This document shows, in pieces, positions 1 through 5,591 of a stretch of DNA of 17,400 nucleotides. The notes beneath the pieces were generated by a model. It had not been told where the DNA came from and searched no databases. It saw nothing but the letters and a program-made list of their open reading frames with translations. The DNA is taken from positions 1 through 17,400 of the forward strand of contig JBFMCN010000054.1 of the NCBI GenBank assembly GCA_040754475.1. The letters are read 5' to 3'. A program made the translations under genes and the position numbers. The stretch is from JAJPHY01 sp040754475 (GTDB taxonomy: Bacteria; Actinomycetota; UBA4738; HRBIN12). Every line of letters begins with the position of its first letter. The stretch's first letter is position 1.

Positions 1-15
1 GCGATCGAGCAGCAC
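1..15 (-). CDS. Partial start of a probable HAD-family phosphatase (GmhB-like)
   Basis: Only the first five codons lie in the window. On the minus strand a GTG at 15-13 opens the frame V-L-L-D-R and runs off the left edge. A strong Shine-Dalgarno, GGAGGAGG (minus strand, about 27-20), sits just upstream, and the start is 14 nt after the stop of the sugar kinase at 30, so the two look like one operon. V-L-L-D-R is how HAD phosphatases of the heptose-bisphosphate type begin, where DRDG supplies the catalytic aspartate. Such a phosphatase is a usual neighbour of HddA-type kinases. Seen: start codon, SD and five residues. Inferred: the family, from context. A different protein beginning this way is possible. 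Confidence 0.4.
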
Positions 16-29
16 GAACCTCCTCCTGG

Positions 30-1070
30 TCACGCCGACGGCCTCCAGATGACCCCGTCCGTCTCTGCCCGGACGCCCCGCGGCTCGAAGGCGAAGGAGG
101 CGAACTGCGCGCCGAGGCGCTCCAGCGCTTCCGAGACGCGCTGCTGCCGATCGGGCCTGCAGTAGAGGAGCAGATAGCCGCCGCCGCCCGCGCCGCAGAT
201 CTTGCCCCCGACCGCCCCAGACTCCCTGGCGACCTCGAGCAGGCGCTCGATGGCGGTTCCGTCGGCGATGTGCGGGTTCATGCGCTTCTTGCTCTCGTAC
301 GCCTCGTGGAGCATGGCGCCGAGGTCGTCCAGGTCGCCCGATTCCACGGCATCCCGCATCTCGTATGCCATCGCCTGAAGCTGCTTCATGCCCTGGATCG
401 TCTCCTCGCGCCCCTCGTGGTACAGGCGTATCTGCGTGTCGATCAGGCCGAGATTGACCCGCACCCCTCCCGTGTAGCAGAGCATCAGGCTGGTCTGCAG
501 CTCCGCGAGCACGGCGGGCTCGACCCGAAGCGGCGTGACGGTGGCGCCGTCCGCCGAGAACTCGATCAGGTTGAAGCCGCCGAATGCTGCGGCGTACTGA
601 TCCTGCCAGCCTCCCGCGATGCCGAGATCCTCCCGCTCGATCGTGTAGCTGATCCGGGCGATCTCGTCGCGCGAGTGCGTCCGACGGCCGAATGCCGCGA
701 GGGCTCCCACTGCTGCGGTGACGAGTGCCGAGGAGCCGCCAAGGCCGCTGCCGGGGGGCGCGTCGCTTCGAACGTCCACGTCGACGCCTCGATGGACGCC
801 GACGCGCTCGATCGCCGCCTTCGCAAGGTCCACAACTCCGTCGTAGACCGGGGAGGCGTCCAGGTGGTATTCGACGAGCTGCTCGAGGCGGAGGTCGCGG
901 ATCCGGATCTGGGTGTCGTCGCGAGGCTCGACCGTGACGTGAGCGTAGTGGTCGATGGTCGCCGAAAGCACGGCGCCACCGTGGTTCCGAAACCAGTGCG
1001 GAAGATCCGTGCCACCGCCCACGAAGCTGATGCGAAGCGGTGCCGTCGCGTGGACCGTGGCCTCGTTCAT
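30..1070 (-). CDS. hddA: GHMP-family sugar kinase, D-glycero-alpha-D-manno-heptose 7-phosphate kinase-like (HddA-like)
   Basis: This 346-aa cytoplasmic kinase has the three GHMP motifs. They are an N-terminal PLRISFVGGGTDLPHW (residues 11-26), the ATP-binding loop PPGSGLGGSSA (105-115), and a C-terminal KICGAGGGGYLLLY segment near residue 292. The FVGGGTDLP start and full length match heptose-7-phosphate kinases, which make heptose 1,7-bisphosphate for GDP-heptose used in S-layer or capsule glycans. The following phosphatase start fits that pathway. Fucokinase-like and other sugar-1-kinase members share these motifs, so the substrate is inferred. The ATG at 1070 has no Shine-Dalgarno. A CATACT hexamer (minus strand, 1086-1081) lies 10 nt before it, so the mRNA may have almost no leader. 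The WhiB gene ends 49 bp upstream on the same strand. Confidence 0.8.
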   Translation of the reverse strand: MNEATVHATAPLRISFVGGGTDLPHWFRNHGGAVLSATIDHYAHVTVEPRDDTQIRIRDLRLEQLVEYHLDASPVYDGVVDLAKAAIERVGVHRGVDVDVRSDAPPGSGLGGSSALVTAAVGALAAFGRRTHSRDEIARISYTIEREDLGIAGGWQDQYAAAFGGFNLIEFSADGATVTPLRVEPAVLAELQTSLMLCYTGGVRVNLGLIDTQIRLYHEGREETIQGMKQLQAMAYEMRDAVESGDLDDLGAMLHEAYESKKRMNPHIADGTAIERLLEVARESGAVGGKICGAGGGGYLLLYCRPDRQQRVSEALERLGAQFASFAFEPRGVRAETDGVIWRPSA

Positions 1071-1119
1071 GGGCTTGGTCAGTATGGGTGTCGGGGCGGC
1101 CCGGTGACCAGCCGACCGC

Positions 1120-1407
1120 CTACGCGACGAACCGGACCAGCCGTCGGCGCTGCTGCTCGGTCAGCCCCCCCCAAACCCCGTACCGCTCGCCGTTCTTGAG
1201 TGCCCAGGCCAGGCAAACCTCCCGAATCCTGCATGCTCCGCAGAACGCCAGGGCCGGACCGGCCTCGTCTTCGGAGGTCGGGAAGAACAGGTCCGGGTCG
1301 ATGCCGTAGCAGGCTGCGCGTTCCTGCCACATGTCGGGTGGAGATGGGTTCAAGGGAAGGCTTTGGAGGTCGATCCCGGCGATCCGTTCCTTGCTCACGG
1401 TGCTCAC
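1120..1407 (-). CDS. WhiB-family iron-sulfur transcriptional regulator
   Basis: The product is 95 aa from a GTG at 1407-1405. It has the four WhiB cysteines, C33, C56, C59 and C65 (C-x22-C-x2-C-x5-C), which bind a 4Fe-4S cluster. The WhiB turn GVWGG (77-81) and a short basic tail with RRR (87-89) follow. WhiB proteins are specific to actinobacteria and their phages and usually act by binding the primary sigma factor, often in response to redox or nitric oxide. I chose GTG 1407 because AGGAG lies 6 nt before it and the protein then has normal WhiB length. An in-frame ATG at 1482, preceded by a G-run, would add 25 residues that do not resemble the family. The subfamily is unresolved. Confidence 0.93.
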   Translation of the reverse strand: MSTVSKERIAGIDLQSLPLNPSPPDMWQERAACYGIDPDLFFPTSEDEAGPALAFCGACRIREVCLAWALKNGERYGVWGGLTEQQRRRLVRFVA

Positions 1408-1640
1408 GATTGACTCCTGCTCAGCGACCGACTGTCGTGCTCGGCCGGCGACCTGAGGCGGCCGTGCGGGCAAGCAAGCCATTGTTAGCCCCCCTGTCGC
1501 GGCAAGTGAAGTCTTGTAAAACCGCCGCCGGAGTAGTAAGCGAAGACGCCCAGTGCGGACGCGGTGATGCCCTTGGATGCAAGGGTGCCGCGCCCCCGAA
1601 GTAGCTTGAGGACCGGTGGCTTCTGCCAGGATATGGCCCC
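1408..1640. promoter_or_regulatory. Divergent intergenic region between whiB-like and pimB-like genes
   Basis: This is 233 bp without a convincing gene, and promoters for both flanking genes are expected here. On the minus strand AACAAT (1486-1481) is the best -10 candidate for the WhiB gene, giving a leader near 70 nt. On the plus strand CAGGAT (1627-1632) lies 8 nt before the GTG of the mannosyltransferase, with TTGAGG at 1606-1611 as a weak -35 (15-nt spacer). A perfect 6-bp inverted repeat, CCCTTG-GATG-CAAGGG (1570-1585), lies between them and could be an operator or a small hairpin. All the promoter calls are by eye. Confidence 0.4.
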
Positions 1641-2801
1641 GTGGACATCCCCCGAACCCTGCTCGTCACCAACGACTTCCCACCGAGGGTGGGAGGGATC
1701 CAGCGCACGCTTCACGCTCTGGTGCGGGAGCTTCCTGCGGATAGGATCTCGGTCTTCGCCCCGCAGTGGGACGGGGCGGAGGAGTTCGATGCGGGTGAGC
1801 CCTACCGGGTGGTTCGGGCGCCGCGGGAGTTCTCGTGGCCGACGCCGCGAGTGGAGCGCTTCCTGGTCGATCTGATTGCCAGCAGCCGGACGGAGGTGGT
1901 GTTGTTCGGGGCTACCTACCCGCTGGCGATGCTCGGGCCGCGTCTGGCGGAGCGCGGCATCCCCTACCTCGCGGCGGCCCACGGGTTCGAGTACTGGCTC
2001 TCCCTGGCCCCTGGCGCGCACAGCCTCATGCGAAGTGCTACGTCTCGCGCGGCTCGGGTTGTGGTGATGTGCAGCGCGTTCATCGCACGTGTCGTCCGCA
2101 CGGCCGTGCCCAAGCGCGTTCCGGTCTCCGTGATGTACCCGGGTGCCGATGTCCAGGCTTTCCACCCGGACCTACCGACCGACGAGGTGCGCGCGCGCCA
2201 CCAAGTGGCGGACCGACCACTGGTCGTCTGCGTCAGCAGGTTGGTGCCCCGCAAGGGGCAGGATGTGCTGATCCGGGCTATGCCGGCGATTCGACGGAAG
2301 GTGCCCGACGCCGGTCTCCTGCTCGTCGGCGGCGGTCCCTATCGCCGGAACCTCGAGAGGCTGGCGACCGAGTCCCCGCCCGGCTCCGTGGTCTTCGCGG
2401 GGCAGGTTCCCGAGGAGGAGCTTCCCCGCTACTACGCGGCGGGCGACCTATTCGCCATGCCGTGCCGAAACCGGCTGGGTGGGCTCGAAGTCGAGGGCTG
2501 GGGGAACGTCTTCATCGAGGCGGCGGCGTGTGGGCGGGCGGTGGTTGCGGGTAACTCCGGTGGGGCGCGGGAGTCGATCGTCGACGGCCTAACGGGCATC
2601 CTGGTCGAGGGTGCAGATGTGGCCCAGGTCGCCGACGCCGTGTCCACGCTCTTGGCGGACCCGGGGCTGGCGAAAGCGATGGGAAACGCCGGACGCGAGC
2701 GGGTCGAGGGTTTCTTCACGTGGCCGCGGGCGGCCGAGCAGCTTGCCGGCTGGCTGCGAGAGGCGGCCAACCTGCCCGGTCCTGCCCGCGCGGGAGGGTA
2801 G
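1641..2801 (+). CDS. pimB: GT4-family mannosyltransferase, PimB'-like
   Basis: A 386-aa GT-B glycosyltransferase. The N-terminal domain opens with VTNDFPPRVGGIQ (9-21), the typical PimB' nucleotide-sugar transferase start. The C-terminal domain has SRLVPRKGQD (199-208), with the basic residues that contact the donor phosphates, and the E-x7-E pair E285/E293 within EGWGNVFIEA. PimB' adds the second mannose from GDP-mannose to phosphatidylinositol monomannoside at the inner face of the membrane. No signal peptide or membrane span is visible, as expected for a peripheral enzyme. The downstream order (START-domain protein, ArsA ATPase, small CPV protein) matches what I recall of the mycobacterial pimB' neighbourhood, supporting the specific name. 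The start is GTG 1641, with AGGAT about 10 nt upstream. Other GT4 mannosyltransferases cannot be excluded. Confidence 0.8.
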   Translation: MDIPRTLLVTNDFPPRVGGIQRTLHALVRELPADRISVFAPQWDGAEEFDAGEPYRVVRAPREFSWPTPRVERFLVDLIASSRTEVVLFGATYPLAMLGPRLAERGIPYLAAAHGFEYWLSLAPGAHSLMRSATSRAARVVVMCSAFIARVVRTAVPKRVPVSVMYPGADVQAFHPDLPTDEVRARHQVADRPLVVCVSRLVPRKGQDVLIRAMPAIRRKVPDAGLLLVGGGPYRRNLERLATESPPGSVVFAGQVPEEELPRYYAAGDLFAMPCRNRLGGLEVEGWGNVFIEAAACGRAVVAGNSGGARESIVDGLTGILVEGADVAQVADAVSTLLADPGLAKAMGNAGRERVEGFFTWPRAAEQLAGWLREAANLPGPARAGG

Positions 2802-2804
2802 GCT
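2799..2804 (+). promoter_or_regulatory. Candidate -10 box (TAGGCT) for leaderless transcription of the zinc-ribbon membrane gene
   Basis: TAGGCT fits the actinobacterial TANNNT -10 and ends 7 nt before the ATG at 2812, so transcription would start at or next to the start codon. It overlaps the TAG stop of the upstream mannosyltransferase. No clear -35 is visible. A GGGAGGG lies upstream but about 14 nt away, farther than a working Shine-Dalgarno usually sits. Confidence 0.45.
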
Positions 2805-2811
2805 CACGACG

Positions 2812-3510
2812 ATGGGCTCGGAGAGGCGATGTCCGAGCTGTGGGGCGCTGGTCGCCAGCGACGCTGACTGGTGCGGTCAGTGCTACACACGGTTGGGCGG
2901 GCCGCAGGCGCCTGCCGGCGAGACGCTGCCCGAGGAAGCGCCGGGTCCGCCACCCACTGTGGCCCCCGAGACGGGGGCGCCCGACAAGGGTTCGGAGACG
3001 GCGGCCATAGTACAGACGGAGGACGGCGAGCTTGAGTGGCCGTGCCCCGTCTGCGAGAACCGCAACGCCATAGGCCTGGGCGTGTGCGCCGTCTGTGGGA
3101 CTCCGTTCGGTCGCCTCTTCCAGAAGCCTGAGACGCGGCGCGAGATCCCGCCGAAGGACGCGGCGGCTTGGTCGATCCTTGTGCCCGGGCTCGGCCACTT
3201 GAAAAGCGGCAGGAAGCCGGACGGGATAGCCCGCCTGATCCTGTTCGCCTGGACCGTCGGCGCGCTGGCCGCCCTGCTGGTCTCCCGATTCGGAACCGGA
3301 GGGCTGGGGCCGACCGCGTCCCTCGTGTACCTGTACATGGGCGCCGCGGCGCTGGTGTACGTCGAGTCGGCCGTCGACGCCTACCGGGTGGCCGCGGGCG
3401 ATCCGCCGCTCGTCTCCTCCCGGATGCTGATGTGGGGGGTCGTGGCCCTCATCTTGCTGTCGGTGCTGCTCGGGAGCCTTGTCGTCTTGCCTGCCGCTCG
3501 TGGTGGGTGA
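2812..3510 (+). CDS. Double zinc-ribbon protein with three C-terminal membrane segments
   Basis: The product is 232 aa. Two treble-clef or ribbon motifs of identical spacing are visible: C7-x2-C10-x10-C21-x2-C24 and C78-x2-C81-x10-C92-x2-C95. A Pro/Glu/Gly-rich linker (about 30-75) separates them. The C-terminal half has three hydrophobic spans at about 140-158, 168-186 and 206-226. The segment before the first span, WSILVPGLGHLKSGRKPDG (120-138), resembles the PGLGxxxxG turn of small TM2-type membrane domains. The zinc modules should face the cytoplasm and could bind a protein or nucleic acid. The function is unknown and I do not recognise a named family. ATG 2812 is chosen because the ribbon starts immediately after it and the upstream extension is the mannosyltransferase frame-shadow. 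Confidence 0.8.
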   Translation: MGSERRCPSCGALVASDADWCGQCYTRLGGPQAPAGETLPEEAPGPPPTVAPETGAPDKGSETAAIVQTEDGELEWPCPVCENRNAIGLGVCAVCGTPFGRLFQKPETRREIPPKDAAAWSILVPGLGHLKSGRKPDGIARLILFAWTVGALAALLVSRFGTGGLGPTASLVYLYMGAAALVYVESAVDAYRVAAGDPPLVSSRMLMWGVVALILLSVLLGSLVVLPAARGG

Positions 3511-3517
3511 CGCCAGC

Positions 3518-3523
3518 TACCAT
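3518..3523 (+). promoter_or_regulatory. Candidate -10 box (TACCAT) for leaderless transcription of the SRPBCC gene
   Basis: TACCAT fits TANNNT and lies 8 nt before the ATG at 3532, in the 21-bp gap after the membrane-protein gene. No Shine-Dalgarno lies before this ATG. No good -35 is seen at 16-18 nt (a TTGCCT at 3487-3492 is 25 nt away). Confidence 0.45.
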
Positions 3524-3531
3524 TCGGTGCG

Positions 3532-3975
3532 ATGGGGGAGCACGCGGAGGAGTCGATCGTGATCAAGGCCTTGCCGGCCGAGATCATGGACGTCATCACC
3601 GACTACGAGGCCTACCCGGAGTGGGCCGACGTCAAGTCGGCTCAGATCCTGCTGCGTGGCGAGGGCGGGCTGGCCACCGAGGTTGCATTCGAGGTGGACG
3701 TTCCAGTCCTGGGCAAGGCCTCGTACACCCTCGCATACCGCTACGCCCCAGGCGACGCGGGTCTGTCTTGGGTCAGCAAGGAGGCTCGCGGAGCCGTGAC
3801 CTATGTCGCGGGCGAGTATCTGCTCGACGAGCTCGACGAAGGCGACACGAGGGTCACGTACCGGCTGAGTGTCGACCTCGCCGTCCTCCTTCCCGGCATC
3901 GTCCGGACCCAGGGCGCGAAGCGGGTCATCGAGAACGCCCTAGGGCGGCTGAAGAAGCGCGTCGAGCTCGGCTAA
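3532..3975 (+). CDS. SRPBCC / START-fold (polyketide cyclase-dehydrase-like) protein
   Basis: A 147-aa single-domain protein with the family opening ESIVIKALPAEIMDVITDYEAYPEW. The DYEAYPEW turn (24-31) is the characteristic SRPBCC helix-grip entry. Alternating beta-strand stretches follow, and a long amphipathic C-terminal helix (about 122-145, ending in KKRVELG) closes the pocket. Such folds bind hydrophobic ligands or act as cyclases or chaperone-like proteins; no catalytic residue can be assigned. The copy beside PimB' and an ArsA ATPase corresponds by position to the mycobacterial Rv2185c type (from memory). The ligand is unknown, but the setting makes a lipid or polyprenyl-lipid partner plausible. 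No SD precedes ATG 3532, and a TACCAT -10 box suggests a leaderless start. Confidence 0.85.
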   Translation: MGEHAEESIVIKALPAEIMDVITDYEAYPEWADVKSAQILLRGEGGLATEVAFEVDVPVLGKASYTLAYRYAPGDAGLSWVSKEARGAVTYVAGEYLLDELDEGDTRVTYRLSVDLAVLLPGIVRTQGAKRVIENALGRLKKRVELG

Positions 3976-3976
3976 G

Positions 3977-4012
3977 CCCGCGCGCAGGGGCCCTGCGGCT
4001 TCGGCTCGCGGG
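3977..4012 (+). other. Branched RNA-structure candidate between SRPBCC and arsA-like genes
   Basis: An outer pair CCCGCG (3977-3982) / CGCGGG (4007-4012) encloses two smaller hairpins. One is the perfect inverted repeat CGCAGGGGCCCTGCG (3983-3997). The other is G-C-UUCG-G-C (3998-4005), a cUUCGg tetraloop. The outer stem begins one base after the SRPBCC stop codon. No T-tract follows, so it is not a classical intrinsic terminator. It could be a U-less terminator or an mRNA 3'-end stabiliser separating the SRPBCC transcript from the ATPase promoter at 4019. Confidence 0.4.
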
Positions 4013-4018
4013 ACTCGA

Positions 4019-4024
4019 TAAGCT
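4019..4024 (+). promoter_or_regulatory. Candidate -10 box (TAAGCT) for leaderless transcription of the ArsA-type ATPase gene
   Basis: TAAGCT fits TANNNT and is followed by 9 nt and then ATG 4034. No Shine-Dalgarno is present between the box and the ATG. It directly follows the branched hairpin at 3977-4012, so this looks like a transcription boundary inside the gene cluster. The -35 is not convincing. Confidence 0.45.
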
Positions 4025-4033
4025 AGCTGGCAG

Positions 4034-5218
4034 ATGCGAGTCCTGCTGTTCACTGGGAAGGGCGGCGTGGGCAAGACGACCGTGGCCGCGGCCACCGCCG
4101 TGAGGGCCGCCCGGGCAGGTAGCAGGACCCTGGTAATGAGCACCGACCCCGCCCACTCACTGGCCGACTCCTTCGAGCTGGAGATCTCCGACAGGGCCAC
4201 ACAGATCCGCCCGGGTCTGTGGGCCGAGCAGATCGACGCGCAGAAGCGGCTCGAGTCCAACTGGCGTGAGATCCAGGAGTACATCATCGAGCTGATGAGC
4301 TGGGCGGGCCTCGAAACGGTCCAGGCCGAGGAGCTGTCGGTGATCCCGGGGATCGACGAGATCTTCAGCTTGATCGATATCAAGCGCCACGTGGACGAAG
4401 GACGCTACGACCTGCTCGTCGTGGACTGTGCCCCGACAGCCGAGACCCTCCGGCTCCTCTCCTTGCCCGAGGTCCTGAGCTGGTACATCGAGCGGATCTT
4501 CCCGGTGGAGCGCCGCGTCGTGAAGGCGGTGCGCCCCATCGTCACGAAGATGACCACGCTTCCGATCGCGGGGGACGACGTCTTTGGGGCAGTGGAACGA
4601 TTGCACCGCAACTTGGACGCGGTACACCGCATCCTTACCGACGAGCAGGCGACGACGGTCCGGCTCGTCGTCAATCCCGAGAAGATGGTCATCTCGGAGG
4701 CGCGGCGTACGTACACGTACCTCGGGCTGTTCGCCTACCGGGTGGACGCCGTGATCGTGAACCGCATCATCCCGAAGGACGTGACCGATCCCTACTTCGT
4801 GAAATGGAAGGACATCCAGGCCCAGCACCTCCAGACGGTCAGGGAGTCCTTCCAGCCGGTGCCGATCCTGACAGCGCGGCTCTTCGACCGGGAGATGGTG
4901 GGACTCGAGCTACTCGATGCGATGGGAAGAGAGATCTATGGGGATGAGGACGTCACGAACGTCTTGTACCGGGACGAGCCGATCCGTGTCCGCAAACGCG
5001 GTTCCATCTATGCGCTCTCGATGCGGATCCCGTTCGTGACGCGCGAGGATATGGACATCCACCGCCGAGGCGACGAGCTGCTTGTTCGCGTCGGCTCGTA
5101 CAAGCGGAACCTGATCTTGCCCCAGGTCCTGCAGCGCCTGGAGGTCCGGGGGGCGAGTTTCGTTGGAGACGACCTTGAGATCGCGTTCGCGAGGGAGCCC
5201 GAACCGGGCGCCCGGTAG
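4034..5218 (+). CDS. ArsA/Get3-family ATPase with C-terminal HSP20-like domain
   Basis: A 394-aa cytoplasmic P-loop ATPase. Visible motifs are the deviant Walker A GKGGVGKTT (8-16), the switch I segment STDPAHSLADSF (36-47) and the switch II DCAPTAETLR (131-140). After about residue 313 comes a beta-rich tail (RKRGSIYALSMRIPF to DLEIAFAR) that fits the small-heat-shock-like domain appended to bacterial ArsA proteins. Family members power metalloid export (ArsA) or capture of membrane-protein tails (Get3). No arsenite pump or ars regulator is nearby, and I see no cysteine triad typical of ArsA metal sites, so a targeting or chaperone role is more likely than arsenic resistance. The position corresponds to the Rv2184c type of mycobacteria. 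A leaderless start is likely. Confidence 0.88.
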   Translation: MRVLLFTGKGGVGKTTVAAATAVRAARAGSRTLVMSTDPAHSLADSFELEISDRATQIRPGLWAEQIDAQKRLESNWREIQEYIIELMSWAGLETVQAEELSVIPGIDEIFSLIDIKRHVDEGRYDLLVVDCAPTAETLRLLSLPEVLSWYIERIFPVERRVVKAVRPIVTKMTTLPIAGDDVFGAVERLHRNLDAVHRILTDEQATTVRLVVNPEKMVISEARRTYTYLGLFAYRVDAVIVNRIIPKDVTDPYFVKWKDIQAQHLQTVRESFQPVPILTARLFDREMVGLELLDAMGREIYGDEDVTNVLYRDEPIRVRKRGSIYALSMRIPFVTREDMDIHRRGDELLVRVGSYKRNLILPQVLQRLEVRGASFVGDDLEIAFAREPEPGAR

Positions 5219-5240
5219 ACGGCGCGAGGAGGGTGGAGAG

Positions 5241-5591
5241 ATGGCTGAGGCCAAAGCAGGATCCCCCAGGGCCGCGGCGACACCCCGCGCGGGTCGAGCG
5301 ATACCCCGCGCGGGCCGGGGGACACGCCGCAGAGCTGCGGCGACCGAGGTCCCGCCGCAGGAGGAGCGGCCTCTGGGCGCCGAGAAGAGCTCACAGGTCT
5401 GTCCGGTTGCCTTCTGTCCGGTGGGGCTGGCACTCACTGCCGTGCGGAAAGCGGGACCGGATGTGATGGAGCATCTGCTGGCGGCCGCGCGCGAGTTCCT
5501 GCTGGCGGCCAAGGCGGTCATGGACACCAGGGCCGGCGATCTCGACGAGCGCGCAGAGCCGGCTCAGCTGGAAAGGATCGAGATCAAGTGA
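5241..5591 (+). CDS. Small Ala/Arg-rich protein with a CPVAFCPV motif
   Basis: The product is 116 aa. The N-terminal half is basic, low-complexity Ala/Arg/Pro sequence containing two PRAGR repeats (residues 15-19 and 22-26). The C-terminal half has the conserved-looking CPVAFCPVG (54-62, cysteines 54 and 59) followed by two amphipathic helices, with MEHLLAAAREFLLAAK near 76-91. The position right after the ArsA ATPase, and the CPV...HLL pattern, resemble the short hypothetical proteins found beside this ATPase in other actinobacteria (the DUF5304 / Rv2183c type, from memory). The two cysteines could bind metal or form a disulfide. The function is unknown. The start ATG 5241 has AGGAGGG ending about 7-8 nt upstream. 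The stop overlaps the next start in GTGA. Confidence 0.75.
   Translation: MAEAKAGSPRAAATPRAGRAIPRAGRGTRRRAAATEVPPQEERPLGAEKSSQVCPVAFCPVGLALTAVRKAGPDVMEHLLAAAREFLLAAKAVMDTRAGDLDERAEPAQLERIEIK

Noticed and set aside
270..1199. 309-aa plus-strand open frame over the heptose-kinase gene
   Set aside because: It is antisense to a gene with all GHMP motifs and has no domain of its own.
2611..2811. Upstream extension of the zinc-ribbon membrane protein
   Set aside because: It overlaps the C-terminus of the mannosyltransferase in another frame and is Arg/Ser/Pro-rich. The ribbon begins just after ATG 2812.
4034..5218. Arsenic resistance operon
   Set aside because: The ATPase is ArsA-type, but no arsB, arsC, arsR or arsD is nearby and the neighbours match the conserved actinobacterial housekeeping arrangement.
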